64,000 nucleotides of DNA from Paenibacillus sp. D2_2 (GCF_031199965.1 NZ_CP133605.1:2574501-2638500), one strand, 5' to 3'. Positions 1 through 9,840 are shown, numbered from the stretch's first letter. Made by a program: numbers and translations. The notes: a model not told the origin generated them from the letters alone.

Positions 1-1
1 G

Positions 2-427
2 CGCATTGCCCTCGCCTCGGTATTAATGATGGAGCCGAAGCTGCTTATTTTGGACGAACCGACTGCAGGCCTTGATCCTTTAAGTCGAGATAATTTGTTG
101 AATATGCTGAAGGAATGGCAGTGGAGGAACAACAGTACTGTTTTGTTCATTTCTCATCGCATGGAGGATGTAGCTCAATATTCGGACGAAGTGATGGTTT
201 TTCGTGGAGGACATTTGCTGGGTCACTATGATGCTAGCGAATTATTTTTGAGAAATAGGGAATTGGTGGAGGAAGCGGGCTTGCTGCTGCCTGAGGCGGT
301 ACAGCTGTTAGGGCTGATCGAGCAATTATCCGGGCAGAAGATCGAAGTCGCAAGCTGCAGGGAGCAGGACATCCTTCGTAAAGTATTGCCCATTTGGCAG
401 GCAAGAGGACATTTACATGGGAAATAA
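2..427 (+). CDS. ECF transporter ATP-binding protein, 3' fragment
   Basis: C-terminal 141 residues of an ABC ATPase whose 5' part lies before the window. The reading frame is open from base 2. It holds the end of the helical/signature region (RIALAS), a Walker B motif with catalytic Glu (LLILDEP), the D-loop (AGLDP) and the H-loop His (FISHRMED), followed by a C-terminal extension usual for EcfA/CbiO-type ATPases. In ECF transporters this subunit powers uptake of vitamins or metal ions through EcfT and an S component. It overlaps the next gene by 11 bases, so the two are translationally coupled, which supports the EcfA assignment. Which of the two ATPases (A1 or A2) this is cannot be decided from the fragment. 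Confidence 0.88.
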   Translation, partial: RIALASVLMMEPKLLILDEPTAGLDPLSRDNLLNMLKEWQWRNNSTVLFISHRMEDVAQYSDEVMVFRGGHLLGHYDASELFLRNRELVEEAGLLLPEAVQLLGLIEQLSGQKIEVASCREQDILRKVLPIWQARGHLHGK

Positions 428-1205
428 AATTTTGCTGGGACAATATGTAGAGACGAATTCCATCATTCATCGACTGGACCCGCGCTCGAAGCTAGTGTGT
501 ATGTTGGCGATGATGCTGAGCTTCTTTACACTGCAATCATTAATTAACTATACAGCTGCTACTGTCATTGTTTTCTTTGTTTTACTATTATCACGAATTC
601 CATTCCATAAATATGCAAGAGGGCTAAAGCCTCTTTTATTTATATTGATGTTTACCTTTGTATATCATGCTTTGATGACAGAAGGTACTGTGATTTGGTC
701 CTGGTCTGTTATCAAAATAACTACCGAAGGGCTGCAAAATGGATCATTCGTCGTGTGGCGAATCATTCTATTGATTTTGCTATCCTCAGTGCTAACCTTG
801 ACCACCAAGCCATTAACATTGGCTCAAGGTCTTGAAAAGCTGATGTCGCCGCTAAGCAAACTCCACGTGCCGATTGAGCAGTTTTCTTTGATGATTGTGA
901 TCGCGATTCGTTTTATTCCAACGATTGTAGAGGAGCTGGATCGTATTATGCTAGCCCAGAAGGCCAGAGGATATGACATAGCATCTCTTAAACTGCCAAG
1001 ACGCATGTTTGCCTATATTCCGCTTCTAGTACCTCTGCTGATTACGACAATCCAACGTGCGGAGCAGTTATCGCTAGCTATTAATGCCCGGGCATATGGA
1101 AATGGTAGAGGACGTACCGTATATAAACAGCTCAAGCTGAAACGGATTGATTATCTGGTTGCTTGCTTCACGGCGATACTGGCATTAATCATGCTGTTAA
1201 GTTGA
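417..1205 (+). CDS. ecfT: Energy-coupling factor transporter transmembrane protein EcfT
   Basis: 262-residue membrane protein with several hydrophobic segments (roughly residues 30-60, 75-95, 115-130 and a C-terminal one at 243-261). It carries the two Ala-Arg coupling motifs of EcfT: ARG near residues 183-185 (AQKARGYD) and ARA near 224-226 (AINARAYG). Through these motifs EcfT couples the ATPase pair to the substrate-binding S component. The start ATG lies inside the end of the ATPase gene (11-base overlap). In most Bacillota ecfT is followed by truA; here a nitronate monooxygenase-like gene follows, so this may be a dedicated (group I-like) ECF operon rather than the housekeeping copy. No S component is visible within the window. 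Confidence 0.92.
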   Translation: MGNKILLGQYVETNSIIHRLDPRSKLVCMLAMMLSFFTLQSLINYTAATVIVFFVLLLSRIPFHKYARGLKPLLFILMFTFVYHALMTEGTVIWSWSVIKITTEGLQNGSFVVWRIILLILLSSVLTLTTKPLTLAQGLEKLMSPLSKLHVPIEQFSLMIVIAIRFIPTIVEELDRIMLAQKARGYDIASLKLPRRMFAYIPLLVPLLITTIQRAEQLSLAINARAYGNGRGRTVYKQLKLKRIDYLVACFTAILALIMLLS

Positions 1206-1263
1206 ACTAATGATAATCCGAATTGGCATCCGGGTAAATTGATTTCATATCAGGGGGATAAGT

Positions 1264-2220
1264 GTGGATTGGGCTACACGGCTGACAGAGCTTCTGCAGA
1301 TACAATATCCGATCATCCAAGGAGGGCTGGCTTATCTTGCCTATGCAGAGCTTGCTGCTGCTGTATCGAATGCCGGTGGCTTAGGCCAGATTACGGCTAT
1401 GAGTCTTCCGAATGCCGCGTCTCTTCGTCAGGAAATACATCGTGCTAGAGCTCTGACTGACAAGCCGTTTGGAGTCAACTTTGCGATAGGGATGCATCAT
1501 AGCGACTACGAAGACATGGTACAGACAGCGATTGATGAGCAGGTACCTGCTATAACGATAACGGGCGGAAACCCGGCTCCCTTATTGCAACAATTGCAGT
1601 CTACGAACATTAAGACCTTAGTGTTAGTCTCATCGCGCAGACAAGCACAAAAAGCGGAACAACTAGGCACTTCCGCTGTCATTGTCGTTGGTCAAGAGGG
1701 AGGAGGCCATCTGGGACGTGATGACGTAGGAACGATGGTGCTCGTTCCTCAGGTAGTGGATGCGGTTGGAATCCCTGTTGTAGCTTCAGGTGGTATCGGG
1801 GACGGACGGGGATGGATGGCAGCCCTTGCGCTTGGAGCCGAAGGGATCGAAATGGGAACTCGCTTTATCGCAACCAGGGAATGTGTTCATGCTTCGTCAA
1901 CCTATAAACAAGCCTTGGTCGAAGCCTCTGAGAGTGATACGGCGGTTATCAAACGTTCCATAGGCGCCCCAGCGAGAGCGCTACGAAACAGCTACATCGA
2001 TAAAATAATGGAGATCGAGCAACAGACGCCAACCTATGAGGCGTTAAAAAAATATATTAGCGGTGAAGCTAACAAAAAGTGGATTTACGAAGGCATTCGA
2101 GAAGAGGGCTTTGGTTGGGCCGGGCAAGTGACAGGCATGATTCATGATGTGCCAACGGTTTCCGAACTGATCAACAGAATGGTTCTTGATGCTGAGCAAA
2201 TTCGAGGCAAGTGGCGATGA
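1264..2220 (+). CDS. Nitronate monooxygenase / 2-nitropropane dioxygenase-like flavoprotein
   Basis: 318-residue TIM-barrel FMN protein of the NPD/FabK-like family. Family features seen: N-terminal YPIIQGGLAYLAYAEL, AGGLGQI, the GQEGGGH segment with a His near residue 149 that matches the catalytic His of nitronate monooxygenases, and the phosphate-binding ASGGIGDGRG plus GAEGIEMGTRF stretch. Start is GTG at 1264, chosen because AGGGGG lies 7-12 bases upstream and the protein begins at the conserved N-terminus. It probably oxidises alkyl nitronates; enoyl-ACP reductase (FabK) activity is the main alternative in this family. It follows ecfT in the same direction and ends before a strong bidirectional terminator. 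Confidence 0.85.
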   Translation: MDWATRLTELLQIQYPIIQGGLAYLAYAELAAAVSNAGGLGQITAMSLPNAASLRQEIHRARALTDKPFGVNFAIGMHHSDYEDMVQTAIDEQVPAITITGGNPAPLLQQLQSTNIKTLVLVSSRRQAQKAEQLGTSAVIVVGQEGGGHLGRDDVGTMVLVPQVVDAVGIPVVASGGIGDGRGWMAALALGAEGIEMGTRFIATRECVHASSTYKQALVEASESDTAVIKRSIGAPARALRNSYIDKIMEIEQQTPTYEALKKYISGEANKKWIYEGIREEGFGWAGQVTGMIHDVPTVSELINRMVLDAEQIRGKWR

Positions 2221-2327
2221 GGTGTAGATATCAGAACAGGAATACCTGTTCGATGACATATAATTGCGAAAGTACGGAGGCATGGACCCGAAAATTTAAA
2301 GATATCTGCTGGGAGAAGTTGTTATAT

Positions 2328-2367
2328 AAATATCAAAAAGCCTAATCTATTAGGCTTTTTGATATTT
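2328..2367. terminator. Bidirectional intrinsic terminator
   Basis: Perfect 18-bp inverted repeat with a 4-base TCTA loop. A-rich and T-rich tracts lie within both arms (CAAAAAGCC / GGCTTTTTG), so it can end transcription on either strand. It closes the transporter/monooxygenase operon. Confidence 0.85.
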
Positions 2368-2489
2368 ATGTAGGGAATTGATGTGCCTTAGGGTAGGATA
2401 TGCCATGTTATTTATGATTGTCACACTGGTGTAACATAACGAACCCAAGATAGTAGTATCAGATAGGGCAAGTTATGGAGGGATGTAAG

Positions 2490-3485
2490 ATGACAAATAA
2501 AACGATTTTAATTACTGGCGGCACTGGCTCGTGGGGATTGGAACTGGTCACGCAACTTCTGAAAGAACAACCAAAGGAGATCAGGATATTCTCACGGAAC
2601 GAATCGCTGCAAGTTCAAATGCGTCAAAAAATTGGGGATCCCAGATTAAAATTCATAATTGGTGATATTCGGGATAAAGCGGAAATGACCATGGCCTGCA
2701 GCGGTGTAGACGAGGTTTATCACCTAGCAGCGCTTAAACATGTTCCGATCTGTGAGAATCAGCCCGAGAGTGCGCTCAAAACAAACATAATTGGAACGCA
2801 AAATGTGATCGATGCAGCAATTGAGAACCATGTGCGGAAGGTGATGTATGTTTCAACTGATAAAGCAGTCAACCCTACAAATACCTATGGTATGACGAAA
2901 GCAATCGGTGAGAAGCTTATCATTTACGCTAATGGAAGATCAAATACAAGGTTTGCATGTTTTAGAAGCGGTAATGTTCTCGGAACGGCTGGAAGTGTTG
3001 TGCCTTTATTTAAAGAGCAACTGAATGAGGGGAGAAATCTCAGTGTAACCGATCCAGGAATGACACGTTTCTTTCTTACTTTAGAGGATGCTGTTCGAAT
3101 CTTACTGACAGCGATGGAGAACATCTTCACAGGCGAAATATTCGTTGCTAAAATGGCAGCCTGTAGAATAACGGATCTTGCACAGGTGTTAATTAATCAC
3201 TCTAAATCAAAGCAAACCAAAATTCATTATGTAGGCATTCGTTCAGGTGAGAAACTTCATGAGACATTGATTACGGAATCGGAGATCAGCCGGGTGAACG
3301 ATATTCATGATCAATACTTTATTATTACCCCCGAAGACACAAAAGACTCGTTAGGGGTGAATGAAATTCAACTATACGATGCACGTCGAGGTTATCATTC
3401 GGAGGATTATATGATGTCACTTAAAGAAATTGAACAACTGCTTCACAGAGGAGGTTTTATAGGATGCAACGAAGAATTGTGCTAA
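2490..3485 (+). CDS. UDP-GlcNAc 4,6-dehydratase-like SDR (PseB/CapE-type polysaccharide biosynthesis protein)
   Basis: 331-residue extended short-chain dehydrogenase. N-terminal NAD-binding motif TGGTGSWG, a YxxxK catalytic pair at about Tyr133/Lys137 (NTYGMTK), the MTRFFLTLEDAV segment and GIRSGEKLHE, all typical of UDP-N-acetylglucosamine 4,6-dehydratases that start biosynthesis of deoxy-aminosugars for glycans. ATG 2490 is preferred to the in-frame ATG at 2475 because GGAGGG at 2477-2482 is spaced 7 bases before 2490. The end overlaps the start of the MurG-like gene, so both are probably made together for a cell-surface glycan or envelope pathway. Confidence 0.87.
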   Translation: MTNKTILITGGTGSWGLELVTQLLKEQPKEIRIFSRNESLQVQMRQKIGDPRLKFIIGDIRDKAEMTMACSGVDEVYHLAALKHVPICENQPESALKTNIIGTQNVIDAAIENHVRKVMYVSTDKAVNPTNTYGMTKAIGEKLIIYANGRSNTRFACFRSGNVLGTAGSVVPLFKEQLNEGRNLSVTDPGMTRFFLTLEDAVRILLTAMENIFTGEIFVAKMAACRITDLAQVLINHSKSKQTKIHYVGIRSGEKLHETLITESEISRVNDIHDQYFIITPEDTKDSLGVNEIQLYDARRGYHSEDYMMSLKEIEQLLHRGGFIGCNEELC

Positions 3486-4554
3486 CGGGTGGCGGATCCG
3501 CTGGTCATGTTACAGCTAATCTTGTACTGATTTCTCGCTTGTTGGAGGAAGGTTGGGACATTCATTACATCGGGTCGAAGCGCGGTATCGAACGCGAAAT
3601 GGTTGCCTCTTTGAAGAATGTTCGTTATTACGCGATTAATACAGGGAAGTTAAGAAGATACTGGGCATGGGCGAATGTAACAGATTTGTTTAAGCTTGTA
3701 CTAGGCATTATACAGGCGTTCTTTCTCTTTTTCGGATTAAGCCAGGTGTTGTGTTTTCCTTAGGTGGATTCGTCGCAGTTCCTGTCGTGATCGGTGCTGC
3801 CATGAACGGAATTCCAGTAATCATTTTTGAGCCTGATCTCCACCCCGGGCTTGCGAATCGGATATCACGAAAATTTGCACAAGTAATGTGTACGACCTTC
3901 AGTAAGTCTACTGCCTTTGACCGGATATTTGACGGGAAAATGACACATGTCGGTCCGATTGTTAGAGAGGAACTGAAGTTGGGCAGTCGCGCACGTGGCA
4001 TCGGGCTTTGCGGATTCAACGAAGAACTACCAATTCTTCTGATTATGGGAGGTAGTCAAGGAGCAGAGCGAATCAATCGCATTGTCAAAGAAGCACTCCC
4101 GAAGCTGTTAAAGAGTTATCAAGTCGTCCATATTTGCGGAATCGGGAAGATGGATCTGTCTATTGGTCACTACGCTGGTTATAGACCGTTTGAGTATGTT
4201 CGTGAAGAGCTTGCTGATCTGATGGCAATGGCCGATATTATTGTATCGAGGGCTGGTTCGAATGCGATACATGAATGTCTCCTTTTACGAAAACCTATGT
4301 TATTGATCCCACATGCCATTGGTGGAACACTAACAGGGCAAACATTAAATGCGGAGTACTTTAAGGATGCAGGCTATGCAGAGGTATTGTATGAATCTGA
4401 TCTGACAAAAGAAACCTTCCTGAAAGCAGTGGATCGTACTTATAGCAATCAAAAATCATTTGTGGATGCGATGAAAGTTAGCAAAATGGACGGGGCAGTT
4501 GACAAGGTACTGGGATTCATTGAGATGGCCGTTAATGAGTCTATCAACGGTTAG
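3464..4554 (+). CDS. MurG paralogue (undecaprenyl-PP-MurNAc GlcNAc transferase family), frameshifted
   Basis: About 363 residues once one frameshift is bridged. MurG hallmarks: GGGSAGHV at the N-terminus, FSLGGFVAVPVVIGA, IMGGSQGAERIN at the start of the C-terminal Rossmann domain, SRAGSNAIHE for UDP-GlcNAc binding and LTGQTLNAEYF. MurG adds GlcNAc to lipid I at the inner face of the membrane. The frame breaks in a T5 run at 3728-3732: adding one T restores FRIKPGVVFSLGG, so a sequencing error is likelier than a dead gene. It overlaps the upstream dehydratase gene by 22 bases and is followed by a two-component pair rather than the mur/div cluster. It is therefore probably a second, specialised copy. 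Confidence 0.85.
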
Positions 4555-4575
4555 ATATTGGTAAGGGAGATTGAT

Positions 4576-5223
4576 ATGCGGATATTAATTGCAGACGATG
4601 AACCAGATATGCTTCGGATTTTAACGGCGTATTTCAAGAAGGAAGGGTACAAGGTGTTTACGGCAGAAAACGGAGAGGAAGCATTGGATATTTTTTATCG
4701 TGAGAAAGTTGATCTTGCTATTCTTGATTGGATGATGCCGAAGCAAAGTGGGATTGAAGTATGCCGGGAAATCAAATCGCGTTCGGACAAAAAAGTGCTG
4801 ATTTTGACGGCCAAAAGCGAAGAAGAGGATGAACTGAAGGCGCTCAGCATTGGTGCGGATGAGTATATCCGTAAGCCTTTTCACCCGAAGATTCTCGTTC
4901 TCCGGGCCAAAAAGCTGCTAGACGATGACAAGGGACTGCTATATAAATCGCTTCGAATCGATCCAGAAGGCTATAAAATATATAAGGACTACGTAGATTT
5001 GCAGTTAACAAAAACGGAATTTGAGCTTATGTACTCCCTTGTCCGCCACAAAGGCCAGATTCTGTCCCGGCAGCAATTACTGGACTTAGTATGGGGTCTC
5101 GATTATTTTGGTGATGCAAGAACGGTGGATACTCATGTTCGCAGGTTGCGAGAGAAAGTTGGCGAAAACGTGATTCAAACGCACCGAGGACTTGGCTATA
5201 GCGTGGAGGCCGGCGATGAATAA
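4576..5223 (+). CDS. OmpR/PhoB-family response regulator
   Basis: 215 residues: receiver domain (acidic pair DDE at 8-10, phospho-acceptor Asp51 in LAILDWMMP, Lys in IRKPF) and a C-terminal winged-helix DNA-binding domain (QLTKTEFELM, RTVDTHVRRLREKVG, IQTHRGLGYS). ATG 4576 is chosen over the upstream in-frame TTG because AAGGGAG is spaced 6 bases before it and the receiver begins right there. Its stop overlaps the start of the kinase gene (ATGAATAA), so both proteins are translationally coupled. Position after a MurG paralogue suggests an envelope-stress role; this is inference. Confidence 0.93.
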   Translation: MRILIADDEPDMLRILTAYFKKEGYKVFTAENGEEALDIFYREKVDLAILDWMMPKQSGIEVCREIKSRSDKKVLILTAKSEEEDELKALSIGADEYIRKPFHPKILVLRAKKLLDDDKGLLYKSLRIDPEGYKIYKDYVDLQLTKTEFELMYSLVRHKGQILSRQQLLDLVWGLDYFGDARTVDTHVRRLREKVGENVIQTHRGLGYSVEAGDE

Positions 5224-6607
5224 GCTAGGGCGTAAGCTGTTTATAAGCATTACGGTTGCTGTCTTGCTCATTTTCATCATGTTCGTACTGCTAGCGAACC
5301 TGTTTATGCCGAAATACTATATTTACAAAACGAAAGAACAGCTCGGGGAAGCCGTAAATACAATTTCCGATCTTTCGGATGCAAACTGGGACGACGCGAT
5401 TCCACAGCTTGAGCAGCAATACCACGTGACGATCGTGTATGACGATTTGCAGAAACCGGAAAATGACCTGAATGAATCGCTCAAACAGCAGCTTGCGACA
5501 AAGAGAGTGACGCTAAATAAGTTCTGGATTACGGACGAATCGTTGTTGAAGGTTAAATCGGGTATCCGAGTCAATAAAATATATGATCAAGGTAAGCTTA
5601 AATCCAGCTTCTACGCAAGTTTTATCCCGAAGGGCGAAACTATTGTCTTGATTGGGCTTTCGATGGCCTATATCAGTGATACGATCCAGATGATCAATGA
5701 ATTCATTTTGATTCTTGCGCTTTGTTCGGTGCTGATTATCGTGTCGGTGGTCTGGATTTTGTCATATCGGATGACTAAACCACTGAAAGAACTAGGGCAG
5801 GTGGCGAAGGATATATCGGAGCTCCGTTTCCGAAAAGCCAAAGTCGTTACCGGGGATGAAATTGGGGAGCTGGCGGAAAGTATCAACGCCATGAGCGACA
5901 AGCTGAGCATTGCGCATGCGGATTTATCCAGAAAAAATGTAAGCTTAAAGCGGTTTATGTCGGATATGACGCATGAGCTGAAAACGCCGGTTTCGCTCAT
6001 TCAGGCTTATGCCGAAGGGATTCAAGATGGGCTTGATGACGGCAGTTATGCGGCCACGATTCTGCGCCAGACTAAGAACATGGTTAAGCTTATTGACGAG
6101 TTTTTGAATTTTACGAAAATCGAAAGGGACGAGCTTGAACTTCGACCTGTTGCCGTTAAGGATTTGTTCCATGAATGTGTCGAAAAATTTAGCATCGAGC
6201 TGAAATCAAGGCATTTGCAGCTTGTGATTCGCGATGATCTGGAGGGAAATCCTTTGATTGCAGTGGATCCGGACAAAATTCGGATGGTGTTTCACAACCT
6301 ACTTGGCAATGCAATCAAATATGCAACAGGCGAAAGAATTGACGTGCATTTTAGTAAGCAGGATGGTGAGATCGTACTTGCTGTGAGCAATCGATTTACA
6401 GGAGAGATCGCCGATGCATCTCAGATGTGGGAGCCCTTTTATGTGGAGGAAAGCTCGAGGCATAAAGCAGTGTCGGGCACGGGCCTTGGCCTTGCAATCG
6501 TCAAAACGGTTCTAGAACGGCATGGCTTTCGTTGCCATGTAGAAACAAAGGATCAGACGATCCACTTTTACATCTACTTTCAAGAAAACAACCCTCATTC
6601 GGCATGA
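5216..6607 (+). CDS. Membrane sensor histidine kinase
   Basis: 463 residues: TM1 about 7-30, extracellular sensor about 31-150, TM2 about 155-180, HAMP linker (SYRMTKPLKELGQVAKDISEL), HisKA with phospho-acceptor His253 (MTHELKTP), then the HATPase_c N box (HNLLGNAIKYA) and G2 box (GTGLGLAIVKTVLERHG). ATG 5216 overlaps the response regulator stop and has GGAGG a suitable distance upstream. It is the cognate kinase of the preceding regulator. The signal sensed cannot be read from the sequence. Confidence 0.92.
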   Translation: MNKLGRKLFISITVAVLLIFIMFVLLANLFMPKYYIYKTKEQLGEAVNTISDLSDANWDDAIPQLEQQYHVTIVYDDLQKPENDLNESLKQQLATKRVTLNKFWITDESLLKVKSGIRVNKIYDQGKLKSSFYASFIPKGETIVLIGLSMAYISDTIQMINEFILILALCSVLIIVSVVWILSYRMTKPLKELGQVAKDISELRFRKAKVVTGDEIGELAESINAMSDKLSIAHADLSRKNVSLKRFMSDMTHELKTPVSLIQAYAEGIQDGLDDGSYAATILRQTKNMVKLIDEFLNFTKIERDELELRPVAVKDLFHECVEKFSIELKSRHLQLVIRDDLEGNPLIAVDPDKIRMVFHNLLGNAIKYATGERIDVHFSKQDGEIVLAVSNRFTGEIADASQMWEPFYVEESSRHKAVSGTGLGLAIVKTVLERHGFRCHVETKDQTIHFYIYFQENNPHSA

Positions 6608-6630
6608 AGCTGAATGGGGGCTATTTTCTT
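6592..6630 (+). terminator. Imperfect stem-loop terminator after the kinase
   Basis: CCCTCATTCGGC pairs with GCTGAATGGGGG (with wobble pairs) across a short loop and is followed by a pyrimidine tract CTATTTTCTT. It straddles the kinase stop codon and sits in the convergent gap before the minus-strand glycoside hydrolase. Confidence 0.55.
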
Positions 6631-6678
6631 GGAGATAAAATAACTTATACGTTCCGGCACGAGGATTTAAGCATCATA

Positions 6679-9031
6679 TTAGAGATTGGGTGCACGGAAG
6701 GTCGTCACCTTACTGCCATCCTCGATCACTGCCGATTTGGCCGGGATTGTGTGCTGGTTATACGTAACGTCTTTGTCAGAAATATTGACGGTAATCCGCA
6801 GTTGATCACCATAGGAGGCAGACTGTACAAGACGATCCGGGAGCATATTTGAAAAGACGTCATCGGCTTGGTAACAGCTTTCTCATGGAAAGGGCTCCAC
6901 ACCTTAAAATAATCCGTAATCAATTTCTTGTTCTTTTTCCAGCTGTCTTGATCGAAGTGATACAATGGCGGAACGTTGTAGAGAAGCTCTGTAAGCATTC
7001 GGCTCCCAATTTCGTCTTCGATTTTGAGGCTTCCCCATTCCCAATGATGCGTGGTGATCACCGAATCGTTATAAACAAGTTTATATAACGGCAAAGAGTA
7101 AAAGGGATCGGTATAGATATGCTCATACGCTTCCTTGACCGGAACGGTTTTGGCATATCTTTCTGGGATTCCTCCATTTGCTGACCAATACCCGCCGACA
7201 TAATAAGGACTGGTCTTGTTTGCGCGCATATCCGGATCGGACCAGGCGATCACAGGCGTTTCGATCCCGTGCGCGAAGGCGATGGTCTGGCTGGCGAAGT
7301 CATTGCCGCCTTCGGAACCGATTACCATATGTTTATCGTCCCTAATGTACCCCATTCGCTCCAGCCGGGCCGCAAGATCCTGTTGCTGGGTCGTCGGATG
7401 CGACTTGGAATAATCGTCATAAATTTCTCCTGTAGCGTCGCAGTCAATGAACCAGGAATTAAAAGGGATACCATCTTGCAGTATGCTGCTGACACGCTGC
7501 TTGACGCTGGGTAGCGATAGCGTAGGATTTAGCTTGCGTCCCTTGCCTAAGAAGCCATTGATCTTTTGACCGTTTTTATTATCAATCGTTGCCGCATCGT
7601 AAAGGGAAGCATCAGGGAAAGATGCCGTGTTCCAGTCTATGCTCGCTTTCTGCTGTATGGAATGATAGGAATCGTACGGTCCTACCAGATACCCGAGACG
7701 CACCGCTTGTTCGACCATCTCGGGATTTAACAGCCCGTCCGCCCAATTGGGTAGGCCGATCCAAGCTTTACCGATTCCGGCATCATGCATGTCCTGCAGA
7801 AGTTCGGTCGAAGCTTTTGCTCCCCATAGTTCTATTGGGTCAGCGTTGTTTTTTAGAGCGCTTTTCAGCACGTTTTTGTTCAACTCATACAACTCTTGCT
7901 CGCTTAAACGATTGATACCTTTAGCAATAAGCTTTTTCGAGTTTTCATCCACATCCGCAAATATACCGGAATTGTAGAACTGGGGCATTTTTAAGACAGA
8001 ATTCAGCGCTCTTGTCAGCGTTTGTTTTTGATAGTTGGCGATATACCCATTTTTGGATATGTCAGTAAGAGTCTGGTTATATTCCGTTGCACCATCTTCG
8101 CTGTACTTATCCAGCAGTTCTCCAATCCAGCCGTAGAGCGGCTCATGGATCGAATGAATGAGGGTATCCCAATGAATGTTATCTTTGGTTAATACCTGGC
8201 CGCTCCATAAATAAATATGCGGTGCACCAAACAGCTTACTCACGTTTGGGTTTTGGGCTACTTTTTCCGATAGCGTCGTAAATTCGCCTTTCTCCTGAAT
8301 ATAGGAACGGTAGACTTTCGCGATTTGAACCGGATTATTGTCGGTGACATAAACACGGAAACGATACGTTTTGTTCGGATTAACGGATGGAAATTCATGC
8401 GTAAAGCTCATTTGAATCGCAGGTTCGGTTTGAAATTGAACGGTGTCGTTGAACATATCGTCTGCAATGAATAGGATCGAATCCTGCTTTTGGTTCACGG
8501 CAAAAAAACGCATGGTAAAACTTTCGATAAAACTCATACTGTTATCCTTTAAATAGCTTTTCCATGTCTGATCTTCGCTAGGGATATATTTGCCTTCGCC
8601 GATGGGTAGCATGTAGCTGTCCCCTGCACCTTGGGCCATTCAAATTGCTTAGCTCCAGTAGAAGTTAGCGAGATTTCGAGGTAGCGGTCTTTTTTCTCCA
8701 TTTTAATGTCCATTTGTTTCTGGGGGTATGTCCAAGAGATGGATGTAGGGGTTTTAGCCAGGTTCTTAACAGGCTCTTTCGGCATTGGAAGCGACGCGCT
8801 TGTCTTTGCTCCGTTTCGAATGATGAATAATTGGCTTGTCTCCGGGTCGGCGTTAAAGTCGAAATCATACGCTGCCGTTTGGCTTACGCTTTCAGCCGCA
8901 TGACCGGCAGCCTTTTGCTGCGTTCCCTGTATGGCAGGCCGTGCGCTTTCTGTTTTTTGCATGTTCGCGCAGCCTGTCGCTAGTACCACGCTTGCCACAC
9001 AGATGATGAATGTGATGTTTTTGATGTTCAT
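6679..9031 (-). CDS. Lipoprotein glycoside hydrolase (GH101/GH129-like), two frameshifts
   Basis: About 784 residues when two single-base breaks are bridged. It begins at 9031 with AAGGAGGG upstream and a lipoprotein signal peptide ending LATGC, so it is exported and lipid-anchored. A beta-rich N-terminal domain (WTYPQKQMDIK, ISLTSTGAKQFEWP) is followed by a TIM-barrel-like region with WIGLPNWADG, WFIDCDATGEIYDDYS (candidate catalytic Asp) and MVIGSEGGND (candidate Glu), then a beta C-terminal domain. Breaks lie near 8628-8633 and 6867-6869; beyond the second, the alternative frame gives SASYGDQLRITVN and stops at 6679, a family-like end. The layout resembles the endo-alpha-N-acetylgalactosaminidase group, but the family assignment is tentative. 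Confidence 0.6.
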
Positions 9032-9198
9032 TTCTTTCCCTCCTTAGCACCAATGTAAGATAAGAATGTTACATCAATGTGTCAAGGATGGTGAAAAAAC
9101 AATTGCTAATGAAGGTACTTTACTTCACAATTATAATGTCTTTGAACAACAGCTAAAGAAAGATATAGTGGCTTGGAAAGTACTGTGGAGGCGAATAT

Positions 9199-9669
9199 AT
9201 GCTGATTAGAGAGATTGAGAAAAAAGATAACAAGCAAGTTGAGAGTCTTATCAGAACTTGCCTGATAGAATTTGGTGCGAATAAACCGGGTACAGCATGG
9301 GCTGATCCGAATTTAAGCGATTTCTATCATTTATACAGAGCCGATGGCTCTAAATATTGGGTCGTAGAGGAAGAGGGAAAGATTATAGCGGGTTGTGGGA
9401 TAGGACCCGTTAATGGATTTTCGCATATTTGTGAACTACAGAAGATGTATGCATTGCAGGAAGCACGCGGGACCGGAGCAGCTAGCCAATTACTCGAGAT
9501 CGCATTGGATTACGCGAAGGATCATTATAAGCAATGCTATTTGGAGACGCTCAGTAATATGATTGCTGCCAACAAGTTTTATACGAAGAAGGGTTTCAAA
9601 TCATTGGACAAGCCGCTTAATGCAACGGATCATTTTGCTTGTGATGCCTGGTACATTATAGATCTATAG
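9199..9669 (+). CDS. GNAT-family N-acetyltransferase
   Basis: 156 residues with the GNAT fold. Motif A acetyl-CoA loop ARGTGAASQLLE around residues 92-103, preceded by CELQKMYALQ (beta-4), and a C-terminal NKFYTKKGFK motif B. ATG 9199 has TGGAGG 7-12 bases upstream. It is monocistronic, divergent from the glycoside hydrolase. Substrate not predictable. Confidence 0.85.
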   Translation: MLIREIEKKDNKQVESLIRTCLIEFGANKPGTAWADPNLSDFYHLYRADGSKYWVVEEEGKIIAGCGIGPVNGFSHICELQKMYALQEARGTGAASQLLEIALDYAKDHYKQCYLETLSNMIAANKFYTKKGFKSLDKPLNATDHFACDAWYIIDL

Positions 9670-9840
9670 AATCATAATGTGATTATGTCCAGTTGTGGAG
9701 AACTCTGATAGGTTTAAAAATTATATGGATTATTTTTCCTATACCTATGTTACAATTGATTAGTCTTTGCATTTAGGCATTTATGTAGCTCAAAATGGTT
9801 CTACTATGCCGTAAAAAGAGATGAGTAAGGAGATTATCGG

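Noticed and set aside
3728-3732. Programmed ribosomal frameshifting in the MurG-like gene
   Set aside because: No slippery heptamer with downstream structure was evident, and unrelated genes across the window show the same kind of single-base break in plain homopolymers.
4576-6607. Vancomycin-resistance VanR/VanS pair because of the MurG neighbour
   Set aside because: No vanH, vanA-type ligase or vanX genes are present, and the sensor part has no recognisable VanS features.
7589-7977. Plus-strand open frames inside the glycoside hydrolase
   Set aside because: Arginine/serine-rich translations without start signals, antisense to the conserved barrel region.
9103-9137. TTGCTA and TATAAT before the acetyltransferase gene as a promoter
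   Set aside because: The gap is about 23 bases, too long for a sigma-A promoter, and no better -35 lies at 17 bases.
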